Both the position numbers and the translations under genes were made by a program. The notes beneath the pieces were generated by a model that worked only from the letters and a program-made list of their open reading frames with translations, ran no database searches and had not been told where the DNA came from. Shown here piece after piece: positions 32,877 to 43,992 of a stretch of DNA of 64,000 nt (position 1 is its first letter; every line of letters starts with the position of its first letter). This DNA is from Rhodosorus marinus (lineage: Eukaryota > Rhodophyta > Stylonematophyceae > Stylonematales > Stylonemataceae): contig JAMWBK010000004.1 of assembly GCA_029953675.1 (NCBI GenBank), forward strand, positions 2,790,001 to 2,854,000, given 5' to 3'.

Positions 32877-35158
32877 ATGGTTGGTGCGAATACTCTTCAA
32901 GAATTTGCGAGGTATGCTCGTGGTAGAGGTTGTTCTGTGTCGTTGCCTAGGGCTAAAACCCACGGGAAAGGATCTGTGGACAAGCTCAAGACGGGGTTGA
33001 ATGAGCGACCAGGGCCTCGGAAACCAACGCTCCGCTCTCAAGCGGAGTCAGGAACTTCGCGGCTTCTTTTGAGCCAGGAACAAATTTTCGCAAAGTAACT
33101 TTTCCAGCCGTGTTGCTGTAACTCCTTTCAACCGGCGAGCCTGACGTACTCTATTCGCAAACAGACTGACGAAACTGAGCGCAGCTGAGACAGACCGAAA
33201 GCTTCAGGATTCCTGTGCAAGAAATCGCTCGCTTCCGGACGCCGTGCTCGCTGCCATTCTTGCAAAATTCCAAAAGGAGCGCTACGAAAGCGGATTCGGA
33301 GCTCTTTTCGAGAATCTGATGATGGCCAAGCACGTCAGTCCTCGTAGGTTCCAAACTGCGTATAGCATGTTGCAGGTAGAGTGCCTTGGATCGCTGCTGG
33401 CCTACATCTCGCAACCTGTCTAATCCAATTTTCCTTGGTATCTAGAGCTGCACAACTGTTCAGCTGCGAAGCGTCGTAGAGAAGCTAAAGATGATCCAGA
33501 CCAAGAACAAGGTCTTCTTTTTGAGGCTTTCCTTCATCGCAAACTGCCGCCTAGAAGATCACAAGAACGTCGTTCATTGTCTTCACCAGTTCAAGGAGAG
33601 CGGAGTACAGTTAGCCCGGTATGAAGTAAGGCCGTATCTGAAGGCGGTATATAATATTCATGGACTCAAGGCACACAAGGAGAGCTACAAGGAGATGTCT
33701 GATATCTACGATGGACTACCATTGGGAGTGCTCCATGATAAGATTAACCTGATGGCCAGATATGGTTTGGAGAGTGAGGCCAGAGAAGCATTGCTCGTAT
33801 TGAAGCAAAGAGCAGAGTATGACATGTTCTGCGCCGCGTACATAAGGAGCCTCTCTGTACTAGGAAGAATGAGAGAACTTGACAACTTTATGAACGGGAT
33901 ACCAAGGAATGAACAGCTCTTAGCCACTCCTGTGCTAGGAGCCATTCGATTCTCGTATGGGATACAACGCATGCCAAAAAAGCTTGCTGAAATGGAGGGG
34001 AAACTCACCGAATTGAAACATCCTGAAGACCATGTGGCCCGCAGCCGAGAATTCCATTTGGAACCAGCGCGGGTTTGTGGTGGTCGTATCGCTACGAGCG
34101 AGGATATCAAAGACTTGGTTGCTGATCTCAAGTTGACTAAGAGAGCTTATGGAATCTACACACTTCTTAGGGAATCCGGAGCGTTGGCTGACGATCGAAA
34201 AAGAAGCGAGGTATATTACACGTTCGTCGCACGTCGACGATTTTTCGTCCCTGCCAACGAGGTTAACCTTGTTGCGTTCTGCAGGCCGTAAATCTCTTGA
34301 TGAGGTCCTGGACAAACGAAAGCCAACCAGTTTCCGAACGCAGGAACGCGTTCCGTGGGCTGCTTCACCTCAAAGCGTTTAAGTCTTCGCAGCTTTTCGA
34401 GTTAATGCACCGGCAAGACCCGCCCCTGAACATGGAGTGCTACAAGGACATGATTTTTGCTTTCGATAAGCCAAAGGATGCTTCTCGATTCGTCGATGAG
34501 GGCGTGAAGCATAGACTTTTCGGTTGTGCTGTGCCTATGAGAGAAAGGTTAATGAGTCTATACTCGATGAGAGGCTTCCATGAGGAATCAACGCAACAAT
34601 TCCAAGATTGTCGGTCTCAAGGCTTCACTCCGAACTGGAGAATGTATTTTCGTCAGCTTTTGGACTTGTATAGCAATGGAGACCACGACAACGCTCATGA
34701 GCAGCTCCTGCGAATGCACGCAGACGGTGAGCTCTTCAATCTTAAAAAACAATCGGACAATTTGAATTGAACAGGCAGCGCCCACATTCGGGAAAATCAA
34801 CGTCGGTCCTGAAGGTATCTTGCTGTCGGAGAATGAGTACCTTGAGGTCCTTCATATTCTATCCAGGAGTCGCGTAGCTGAGACAGCGACAAGTTTTGTC
34901 GAAGAGCTGCATGCAGCCGGTGTTCCGTTGACCTGTAGAACGTACAACGGTTTGATGCAAATCCTAGCCAGAGAAGCAATGTCACAGGAGACCGTAACTG
35001 TTTTTCAAAAAATGGAGGACCGTGGTGTAGCCAAGGATGTCGTCAGTGGCTACCTGAAGGCGAGGGCGATAGATGCTGTAAGAGATACAATTGTTGATCC
35101 AATTTATCAAAAGGGTCAAGAAGCAGAACGTGTCAGTGATCTGAGAGCCCAAGGATGA
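32877..35158 (+). CDS. PPR-like helical-repeat protein, five exons
   Basis: Exons 32877-33094, 33165-33375, 33446-34210, 34285-34726 and 34779-35158 (introns 70, 70, 74 and 52 nt) are phase-consistent and give 671 residues. The body is all-helical, with recurrent motifs of the PPR form, clearest near the end: CRTYNGLMQILAREAMSQ, then FQKMEDRGV. Earlier repeats are degenerate. The N-terminus is basic (RYARGRGCSVSLPRAK), compatible with an organellar leader. P-class PPR proteins bind organelle transcripts one base per repeat. It differs from the other four PPR genes in the window by having introns and poorer repeats. The third acceptor choice (AACAGGCAG at 34778) is set by phase. Confidence 0.7.
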
Positions 35159-35268
35159 GAAGAGCTAATGGTGTTCGAATGAGATTGTGCTAGAAAGACG
35201 TCTGAAACCTGTCTTGGACGTCTCAGCGAGCAAACAAATCCTGCAGACCAGACATAGCGAGTGATGAA

Positions 35269-36231
35269 TTATCCCAAAATGCGTGCAAATCCTCGCGAGA
35301 ACTCGTGCTTGGCCTCGACTGAGCTCGCCCGCTTCCCAAGGAACATTTCTGCCAAGGCAATAGACAGGGCTTCGCATTTCAATACAAGAGTGCTACGCCC
35401 GGCGAGGTCCACACGGATTTCCGCCCCAGTAAACTCAAAACGCAGCTCTTCGCCAATAGAAAACGTGTGCGTCCGGATGGCCAAGTTCAGCGTTTTCAAG
35501 GCTTGCTTTCCTCCTCTTATTCCCTCCTTCTCAAGTTGGCGCAGTCTCTTTATCATCGCTCGATCAAACGCTTGCTGGATGTGTTTCCCAGGTGCCTGGC
35601 AAGAAAGTTCGGATCAGCCGGACCAGGTAGTGTTTAGTCTTCCTATCGCGAGCATGACCAGCGGGAAGGCCAAGAACTTTGCCGAGCTTCTCACCTCTCG
35701 TGCAACAACCATGACGAGAGTCTTGTCGACTTCGGGTTGACAGACGGCGTTCCAAAAATCTGCGTCATCGTAAACGTCGTCAGCTGATTTGCCCTTCCAG
35801 TCGGAGAACCTCTGCTTCATCGTGTTCTCGCTCATATACAAGCCGATAGCATACATCGGTACCTGCAGACGATTCGAGAAAGGCGCGGGTTCTTAGGTCC
35901 TGAAAGGGGTGATCTCATCGAGGCATCGACAGTCGCTCGGATTGTCCAATAGTCCGTGGTACGGTGGTATGGGCATGTTGGCACGAACCATAAGCAATCG
36001 CCTGAGCCCAGCACCCACGAGCTTGGAGCCCCCATCATCGCCTTCTTCATACTTTATTCCTGGGTATATCTCCACAGCATCACATAGAGCAACTTTCGGG
36101 CCAAACCAGGACCTCCCCACAGCGCCATCGAGACCATAGCCCGTCCTAGGACGAGACCACTGGTATGCTGCATAACTGCTACATACAACTAATGGAAAAA
36201 CCCTCCCAACCTGCTTTACTCTCCACAACAT
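35269..36231 (-). CDS. Chalcone-isomerase-fold protein, membrane-anchored type
   Basis: Exons 35989-36231, 35695-35862 and 35269-35595 (phase 0 throughout) give 245 residues. After a short leader with a hydrophobic segment (MLWRVKQVGRVFPLVVCSSY) comes the family pattern KLVGAGLRRLLMVPMYAIGLY, a helix with SDWKG, then TLVMVVARE and IQQAFDRAM. These match fatty-acid-binding and non-enzymatic members of the chalcone isomerase superfamily (plant FAP, fungal AIM18/AIM46). True flavonoid chemistry is unlikely. The leader fits a mitochondrial inner-membrane anchor, as in AIM18. The first donor (ATG then GTTCGT) is not a strong consensus but restores the conserved strand. The stop at 35269 is 110 bases from the convergent PPR-like gene. 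Confidence 0.72.
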
Positions 36232-36784
36232 TCTGATTGTTGCCGATCGACTCCCAAGCTACGCGAAGCTTGCTCTTTCCAGCAGGGATCAGCTTCAGAG
36301 TATAATTGGCAAAGGAAGATCCTGAATACCATGAAGACTCTTAACCCACGTTCAGCAACGGGTTTTCTACCGTAAGGAACCTCGTTTTTTCAGACACGCG
36401 TATAATTATAATTCGTTTAGCTTCTCGAAACTTGGATGATAGCCACACTTGTCATTTTTTCATTAGAAGAACAAACTCTTAGTCCAATGAAAAGGGTTAA
36501 TTCGTTGACTGCTTGCCAATCATAGGGCACTATTCACAGAGTAGACGAGCGCTGTTGTTGAACCTGCACTACACTTCTCCAGCAAGTGCAGCGCTGAGGA
36601 GCTCGCTCATCTTCGCATTCCACCTGCGCGCGGTACGGTCAGGATGATGTGCTTGTCGAAAGTTCCAATCGCCAGTTTGTGCGCACCTATGTAGAACACT
36701 CTCTCCTGTTCTAAGATATTGAAAATAACGTCAGGACGAAAGAGTAGGCCGAGTGAACAGTCCTGTCTATGCTTCCTGGTCAGA
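36232..36784. other. Intergenic with a possible extra exon
   Basis: No gene is assigned. On the minus strand 36607-36720 reads like protein (LLFRPDVIFNILEQERVFYI). It could be a further C-terminal exon of the RMI1-like gene, but no clean splice in phase was found. Confidence 0.35.
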
Positions 36785-37710
36785 TCATTGGCCACCCGCA
36801 TTTGATTCTATTCTCTGCAATGTTTCAATAAGCAGATTGTCGTCAACGTCATCTTCGTTCTCTTCGTTAGGAATTGAAGCAATCCCGCCCAGGTCCAAAC
36901 GCCGGCCTGTTCCCGAAGGCTGCAGGCGAAGGCTCGCGTTCCGCTCCGCCAGGGACGGGACGTAGCTGGGCAGTACTTCCGCCGTGTCAGGTGTTACAAA
37001 TATCAAACCTCGCTGCACAAGAGGCGCTTTCAGGAGAAGCTTTGTCCCCGGTAATGTACTCACAGCAAGCGCCGGCATGCTCCTTTTTCAAAACGACGAC
37101 GACTAGTTTTTTGAATCGCGAGTCCTCATCTGCCGTTGTTGTTTGGCCGATGAATAACCTACTTGTACTCAATGGCTGTGTATATGTTTCTTCCATCACT
37201 GACAGAAAGGCTCAGCGTCCTTGCAGGGGAGGCCTTAACGTCTTCTCGCGCGTCCGGTGTTCCAATGCTTATCACGTCCATGATCTGGACCAGCTTCGTA
37301 GCAAAATGCCCTCCATTGTCAGGGCCCGTCCTCTTCTAGCCAATAAACCAGCAAAACAGAGAATCGTTTAGAGAAAAAAGGTCACACTAGAAGAGAAACT
37401 TCATGGGGCTGCACTGTGGAATCATTACAACGATGGAGTCCAGGTCAGACTGGAGAACAAAATCCCACGCTCTTTCGGAGGTCGTCATCCGGGCGAGAAC
37501 ATCATCTTTCAAAGGTAAGACTCCTCTAGAGGATAGAACGTCAGCTAGAGATCCCGCCATGCTCCGTTGACTAACATTCTTCCAGATTGCAGCGATGTGC
37601 TCATCCACTCGTGCTTCGTTCCCGAATTCTTCCCAGACCTTTTGATGTGATGGGAACTGTTTCGAACAGTGTGCGCTGGGATCGATGACTTCTCGAAATT
37701 TCGGAATGTG
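36785..37710 (-). CDS. RMI1: RMI1-like protein (RecQ-mediated genome instability 1), 5' exon unresolved
   Basis: Exons 37400-37710, 37163-37330 and 36785-37082 join in phase (2 then 2). They show the N-terminal helical domain ending AWDFVLQSDLDSIVV, the link MKTGPDNGGHFATKLVQIMD, then the OB-fold: RTLSLSVSDGRNIYTAIEY, STLPGTKLLLK and RGLIFVTPDTAEVL. These match the DUF1767/OB1 region through which RMI1 binds topoisomerase III and RecQ helicases to dissolve double Holliday junctions. An acidic tail follows, and no second OB domain is seen. The exon at 37710 has no Met in its first part, so a 5' exon is missing. A plausible candidate is the frame starting ATG at 38054 (MLEFVVVRLDGDDCPRR). The 37399/37331 intron has a weak GTTTCT donor. 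Confidence 0.68.
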
Positions 37711-37862
37711 CTACGCCTATGAAGACGTGAGAAATTCTTCGAAACCAAAGTTCCCTTAAGAAAAGCTGACGATCTTGTCAATGGACTGTTTGCAACCGGG
37801 TGTCCACCCGACTGCAAAGGAACTACTTTGCACGTTGTTCTTGACTCTTAACGGGAGATAAT

Positions 37863-38054
37863 CTACCGAAGCAGATGAACTACATGGCAATGTTTATCTT
37901 GTGGAATGAACGAATAATTGAACAGCAAACAATCCATCTCCAGATATAAAACAACTTTGTTCAGCGGTGCGCCAATGCGTCCATACGCTCCCAGCAACAA
38001 CACTCGACGTGGACAATCGTCTCCATCCAACCGGACGACCACAAACTCAAGCAT
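37863..38054 (-). CDS. Possible first exon of the RMI1-like gene
   Basis: A frame from an ATG at 38054 with good protein composition (MLEFVVVRLDGDDCPRRVLL, then AYGRIGAPLNK). It lies where the RMI1-like gene needs a start, and its upstream flank is C/A-rich on the plus strand, as for other minus-strand genes. I could not join it in phase to 37710, so it may be a separate small gene. Confidence 0.3.
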   Translation of the reverse strand: MLEFVVVRLDGDDCPRRVLLLGAYGRIGAPLNKVVLYLEMDCLLFNYSFIPQDKHCHVVHLLR

Positions 38055-38736
38055 CAAATTGAGTAGACTTATCCTGTGTTCTGTCTAACAAACACAACTC
38101 AAGATAAGAAAGCACAGAGCCAGGGCAGGCAACCACTTCGAGTAGAAACAATCCTACCTCAGAACCCATCAGCAAAACCGGGAATAAAACATGGTGGTTG
38201 GATTCACCTCGATGCTAAGAGAAACCAGACAAATGTCTCCTAGATGATCAATCATCGCCGTTTAGAACAGCGTCCCACGCCTCCATCATCAAACCCAACC
38301 TACCATCCGTTGAACCTAAATGTCATCTATTCGAAAACACCCACAGATTAACAAAGTTTCTCTAAATAATAGAACGTATTATATATCCAAATTAGGACAA
38401 ACCCCTCCATCAGCCTCTTCTTGGACATTATACTTTCTTAAACTAGATAAAAGCCTCTATATATAGGATAACTAAGTATCTGAGAGCCGGACATCTGTCC
38501 CATCTTTTGGCGATCCAACCTGTGACATATGGGTCTTCAGGAGGAACGTTGCAACATAGGAGTGAGGCGGGTGCTGCGTGCTGGAGGTGATGTCGAAGCG
38601 TTTGTCTGTGTACTGACCAGGAACGTGTAAAGGTAGTTTAACGAAGCTCTGCATCTCTTGCTCTTGAAGTAGTGTCTAGATTCCCGACGGAGTTTTTATA
38701 TTTTGCTTCTTTTTCTTGGGCGGGATTTTGTATAGG
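38055..38736. other. Divergent promoter region
   Basis: Lies between minus-strand and plus-strand starts. The left part is C/A-rich and the right edge is G/T-rich, matching the two gene directions. No gene seen. Confidence 0.45.
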
Positions 38737-39545
38737 ATGGGGTTTGTCAGTAATGGAAGTGGGGTTGGACTAAGGTTGAGGGTACCAGGGAGGTGTGGGA
38801 GGTTTGATGGGAGGTTGAGGGTTGGTAGGAGCAACAACAGGAGAAGCACAGTAGTTGCTCTGAACTTTGAAATTCCTCCGCTTCCGTTTACGAGATTTGA
38901 GGCGCTTGTGACTGCCATCGCAGCTGTCGCGGTAGTGCTTGCCGCCAAGCTTTTGCGGATGTTGTTCAGGAGACTATCCGACTATATAGTCGTGGCGGTG
39001 GCGAAGAGAAAACAGAAAACATCAGTTTTGCTTACGGAGAACGTAGACGCGTCGGAGAAGGAGATGGCTGATCTCCTGTTGATCGCGAATGCGACTGAGG
39101 AGATAAAGACCCTTGAAGTGCAGAGAGCAAAGGCCGAGGAGGATTACAAGAGCGGCACTGCTGAGATTGCAAAGGTCAGAGCACGTATCCAGCATTCCAA
39201 GGAACAACTGAAAGGGGTAGGCACCATGAAAGCCGTGAGATCCGCGCTTTGTTCGTCGTGCACAGTTTCTAATTTTCAAAGCTCCGTTTGGGCTCTGTAT
39301 TATCCGGTCTACTTCAGGACGGAGCTGCCTGGCTTGTAAGCGAAGAAAATCTCGAGGAGGAAAGGGACAAATGGCTTGCAATAGTACATGAGATGGAGGC
39401 GGAAAGGGAAGAAACTGCTCAAAAGCTTAGCAGCGCAAATCAGGAGGAAGCGGAACTCAGTGGGCTGGTCTCACGGTACCGTGAACGGCGAGATCAACTT
39501 TCTTCACTGTTCTCGAATCGACAGCCCCAACCCGATAACCAATGA
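38737..39545 (+). CDS. Organelle-targeted membrane-anchored coiled-coil protein (A)
   Basis: Exons 38737-39216 and 39318-39545 (101-nt intron, phase 0) give 235 residues. The leader MGFVSNGSGVGLRLRVPGRC is Arg- and Gly-rich with an early Phe, like other plastid leaders here. A hydrophobic segment (about residues 52-75, VTAIAAVAVVLAAKLL) should span a membrane. The remaining 150 residues are a nearly continuous charged coiled coil (EEERDKWLAIVHEMEAEREE). The layout leader-TM-coiled coil is repeated by the gene at 42201. A tethering or scaffold role at an organelle membrane is a guess. No family is recognised. Confidence 0.65.
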
Positions 39546-40143
39546 CAAACTCCCTTGTGGGGAAGTAGTCTACGCGTAAATTATGTTTTTGTACTTTTTG
39601 GAGGCCAGAGCATGGTACATCCCCGTAACCTAGAACTTATCCTTGCTCGATCAAGCGCCACTCAACGCGCCTGAGCTAAAACCACGACATTCGAGAGTCC
39701 CAATGTTTGGCCTCTGTGCCAAACACTAGGACTTTCACGAGCTGCAGAAGCTCTTCAACTGGTAGCATCCTGACCCGACGATCATATCATCTTCTCCAAG
39801 AGGCAAGAAGGTGAAGGAAAAATACTGGAAACCATCAGTCCTTGAAAGATACCGTATCGTGCTCAACAACACATGGTTTGATGCACCAAAGGATAGTTTG
39901 AGGGGAGCTCACACTCAACAGCGCTGGATGAAGAACCACGACTCCAGTTTTGGGTTGCATTCAAAATCAACCGGTTTGATTCAGATTCGCACATTTGCGC
40001 ATTTCCTTTGCTCTGAATATATCTCTTATCGGCTTCCGATCTCGCTTTTGCCGCGGGAATTCAATTGTCTTGGGATCAATCAAGGGAGTGCGATTCATCG
40101 TATGGATACTCGGTGCTACTAATCTCGGTGGTCTTTTTGTGAG

Positions 40144-40499
40144 GAGGTCGATGAGCAGTGGAGATCCCAAACAAGATTTCTCCGAACAGTGTTCTTTCAA
40201 CTATACTCTGGACGCTTTCAGGGAAGGAAACAATTCTTGGAGGACCGGTTAAGTGAGGAGTATCAGCGCGAACTCGCGTCAACTCGGATCGTGCTTCACC
40301 GTTGCGCACCCGAAAAGAATCAAGGTAATGCGCGCCGGAGAGGATTATCAGACAAGATGCTAGAGATGGATATCATTCTATGCGTCAGTTGAGCATCGAT
40401 AGCTGATGCATGCTTTCATCGCTACCCCCAGCTGCGAGCTCATCCTCCGGCAAGAAGCTCATGCTCATCCTCGTGTTGGCAACGTTGGTTCACGTGTAG
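40144..40499 (+). CDS. 3' exons of a possible tail-anchored protein
   Basis: Exon 40144-40324 (after a TACTAAT branch site and AG acceptor) and exon 40432-40499 join in phase 1. They read QTRFLRTVFFQLYSGRFQ, then EYQRELASTRIVLH, and end GKKLMLILVLATLVHV, a hydrophobic C-terminal tail typical of tail-anchored membrane proteins. Upstream exons are probably within 39736-40020, where a frame reads KVKEKYWKPSVLERYRIVLN after a TAG acceptor at about 39764, but I could not link them in phase. No family is recognised. Confidence 0.4.
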
Positions 40500-40574
40500 G
40501 GAAGAAGCCTTATTATCTCATCTGCACTCAGTAGATTGATACGTCTGAATGCGTAGAAAACGTTGAACTATGCT

Positions 40575-40715
40575 CTATTCGAGAGGCTCGCCCACTATCT
40601 CAACCTCCGAATCAGGGCAGACATCTTTCACGCTTTCAATGGACTGTTCAAGTAGATCTTCCAGGAGTTCATCCGTTTTCAGATATCCCATATAGTTCTG
40701 AACCCACGTGCGCAT
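40575..40715 (-). CDS. Small acidic ORF, 46 residues
   Basis: An ATG at 40715 opens MRTWVQNYMGYLKTDELLED and continues as an acidic helix to a stop at 40577. The composition is protein-like. It is convergent with the tail-anchored gene. It may be the last exon of a gene starting further right (the frame at 40889-41110 is a candidate), but a plus-strand frame at 40718-40909 competes. Low support. Confidence 0.3.
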   Translation of the reverse strand: MRTWVQNYMGYLKTDELLEDLLEQSIESVKDVCPDSEVEIVGEPLE

Positions 40716-41441
40716 CGTTGACCGTCATGTACAAGAGCTTTCTTCCGCTTTCAGAGCTCAACGCATTGCGCGGTTTGGGCTGGACGGCGATGGACGAGAA
40801 GATAATCTCTGAAGCAGCGCTCGAGGTTATCATTCCAATACCTCAGAAAAATCGACCGCGGAGAATGAAGCTAGATTTGATCGTTGAGTCAGACTCTGTA
40901 GCGACGTAACGCTGCCTTAGTCCTAGACATGAACAGGGCCTCGCCTATCGTCGTGAGACAGTTCTTGGAAAGGAAGGGCATCATGGGAACTCCGTTCTTT
41001 TGTTCTATTCCATGTTCCTCATCTCTCCCCTTCTCATCTACTTCCCAGTCAACTCTTAAGCCCTTTGGTTTCCTAGTATTCCTGAACTCCGTTGTGTTGA
41101 GGGGTTCCACGGACTTTCACATTAGCCTCTGACTAAGCCGATCTGCTAGTTCGAGGCTGTGATGTGGTAGGTAAGTGCTGAGCGAAGGCGATTGAGGCTA
41201 AGCGCTCACGGTTACGTTTCCACGACAACAGTCCTTTAGATGTCCAGGGTAGATAACGACAACTGTCGCCCAAATTAGGATCATAGTTTACTACTTCTAT
41301 TTAAATATAGGGAAAACCGGCTAAAGACGTAATCTGCTAAAACTTTATGGAAAATCTTTGTTGGGGATCGCCGATCCCGATTTGTGATCAGATATTGATT
41401 TAGGCACTTCAAGACCGCCTACAGCCTAGAATTTCGGCAGG

Positions 41442-41823
41442 TTAGCAATTGGGAAGCGCGGGAAAACCAGCTTCAGTTGATAGGATCTTCTTTCTTTCCC
41501 TATTGCAGACTCTGGACGGCTTAAAAGCTTTGTCGAGGGGAAGATAGTCGTCGCCGAACGATACTTGGTCCAGCAGACAGCATCACAAACAGCTCAAAGT
41601 TTTGTCAGAGATGCCTACCTTCTCGCGCGCCAACATCCCCATGCATATTAAACGGGAGAGAATTGACTCTTAACCATCTATAACTGTTTAGCAGTCGCAA
41701 GAAAAACTCAACTCTACTTTGAGCTTCTTCAAAGCCTGGAGTTCTGCAGGCGAAGAGCTTCCTCATCCATCTCATTGACAGCTCATTGAGATCGATTACA
41801 GCCGTTTTCGAGCAGATCAACAT
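41442..41823 (-). CDS. Small two-exon gene, unknown function
   Basis: Exons 41619-41823 and 41442-41563 (55-nt intron, phase 1) give 108 residues. The first exon is helical and Arg-rich (LSMRWMRKLFACRTPGFEEA), and the second reads VSFGDDYLPLDKAFKPSR to a stop at 41442. Splicing replaces a nearby stop with a coherent continuation, which supports the model. No motif or family is recognised. Confidence 0.45.
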
Positions 41824-42200
41824 CGTCACAAATCACACGGGTTCCCAAACAGTACCCAGAAAGAATGCTTTTTGAGGTATAACTAGCTGATATTGAAAAA
41901 TTTTCGCATCAAGATCAGCTCAGGTCTGAGCTCAGCCATCCTTCTTCAAAAGCCTGCCGTTAGGCTGAACACCGACATCTTCATCCACTATCGAATGTGA
42001 TCGGATTGAAGTGAAAACGGATCAATGAATGCGAGTTTTTCGTGTTGAGAAAAAGGAGCCATGAGATGAGGAAATGTCTGATGGCCACGGTGAGGAAAGA
42101 GATGAGAAGGGCGAGCTCAAGACTCTAACTTTTGTAGAGGTTTGTTCGTATGAACAGGTTTTGATAAGATCTTGGGATTCGTGGGGCTGGTTTTAGTGTG

Positions 42201-43932
42201 ATGGAGTCTGGGTTTGTTATTGCTGGATTTGTTCTGAAAGGATCAACGAAGTTGAAGAGCTGTGGATTTGACAGGGATCGAAGGCGTTTTAGAGTTTTCA
42301 AGGAGCAGAAGAGGACAGCGGTAAGCCTGGTCCCGCGTTGTACCTTTGTTTTGTTGTTCATTCAGCTGTCTGGGTGGATACTTTGACCGTTTCTTCTATC
42401 TGTTTTGCTGACTGATATTCTTCCTTAATGGGTTTGTAGACGGTTACTAGCCTGGTATGTTTTTCTCCGTTGACGGCGTTTGTAGCTCCCAGGCGGTTGA
42501 TCACATTTGTTTCCGTGTTGGTAACAATCGTTGCAACGATCTTTGGCCTCGTTGCACGGAGGATGAGGAAAAAGTTGAACAGGGATGCGAACTTGTTGAT
42601 ATCTGAATCTTCTCAGTCCGATGATGGGCGAAGAGCTTTGGCGGCCACCATCCAATTGAAAAACAAGATCAGCGATGAGATCCTCGAGGACAAAAACATG
42701 CTCAACAAAGTGCTGTTGGAAACACAAGACAAGGCCAAGAGCGCAGATCTCAAAGTCCAAGTGCTTAAAGAAGACCTTCAGTTGAAGCAGAAAGAACTCG
42801 ACAGCGTACGTTATGAAACCACACCATGCCTACCCTTCTGCTATTCGTACAATGTGCACTTGCAGAGGATCCAACGCATAACCACTTTCCCCGAGGGTTA
42901 CGAGCTACGAGAAGAAACCAAGCGATCAATTCCTCCAAAGCTGAGGAAGAATGTGCAACCAGGCTTTTCGGGAAACTGGAGATTCACCACACTGCAAAGC
43001 CTTATGGAGAGAGTGTTCAGTACATGTTTGCTGAAGACAAGGAGAAGTGGAAAATCATCGTTACCAGGAGAAACAGAGTTTCTGCTCTTCGTACCGGATC
43101 TAATGCTTTGCATGAAGTAGACCCTGAAGATGAGTTCAAGCGGGACTATACTCTGTTTCTGCGCTTTCGGCGGATATAAGGAGACATGTTTACATTCCTC
43201 ATGTCGTTGAAGAGTTTTGTGCGTTGACACTGAGCTGAACGGAATAGAACATAGTTAGTTCCGATCGGGATCGGACGGGATTGGAAGCGGGAGAAAGCTG
43301 GTTATGCGTGGATTGTGGCGGAAGTGCACTTTGCATCGATATTAGAGACCATGGACTTCCAGAGTTGGCCTTCAGCAAAGGGATCTGAAATTTCTTTTGC
43401 TTTGGTTGTCTTTTAGGCTAAAATTTTGTTACACAAATTGGATCAGGATGGAAGAACTCTGGAGCATGAGTTGAGGATGCAACAGATTAATAAGACGAGA
43501 CTCATACAGTGGCTTGAAGAAAAGCTGGTAGAAAATGCCAGAGTACTGGAAAGCCTCGGCGAAGAGTTGGTAGAGGCGAGGCTCGTACAGACGGAAGCAT
43601 CCGATGTCCTCATGAGTGTGAAGTACGAGGTTGATCAGCTTGAGGATATAGTCACTGAACGCGAGAACCGATTGAGGAGACTCAAACAAGGAGACAGCGA
43701 AGTTCACCCTGAAATGGGAGATTTGCGAGTCCTGCGCAAAGAAGAGAATCAGATACTGCAAGAAGTGCAGGATCTCACGAACAGATATCCGCAGTTGGAG
43801 GTATGCCAAACGACTCTTTTTCTCGACCACGGCAGAAAAGGACAAACCCACTGAAGTGTAGGCATTTTCTTTCGAATTGTGCTTTTTCTGCAGGAAACGT
43901 TCTCGAAGGAATGGAAGAAATTGGGTTCCTAA
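42201..43932 (+). CDS. Organelle-targeted membrane-anchored coiled-coil protein (B)
   Basis: Firm exons are 42201-42320, 42440-42805, 43417-43800 and 43894-43932, all phase 0. The leader MESGFVIAGFVLKGSTKLK has early Phe residues and is basic. A hydrophobic span follows (LITFVSVLVTIVATIFGLVA, about residues 60-80), then long coiled coil (LQLKQKELDS; RLIQWLEEKLVENARVLESL; LRVLRKEENQILQEVQDL) ending ETFSKEWKKLGS. The 611 bases between 42806 and 43416 are either one unusually long intron or contain an additional exon: a frame at about 42868-43117 reads YMFAEDKEKWKIIVTR, resembling DKWLAIVHE in protein A. Same architecture as the gene at 38737, so probably related. The function is unknown. Confidence 0.62.
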
Positions 43933-43992
43933 TCCTACTGCAAGGAGTGGGCCCGGGACGAACCCCCGAGCTTTCAAATACGATTCGCTCCA

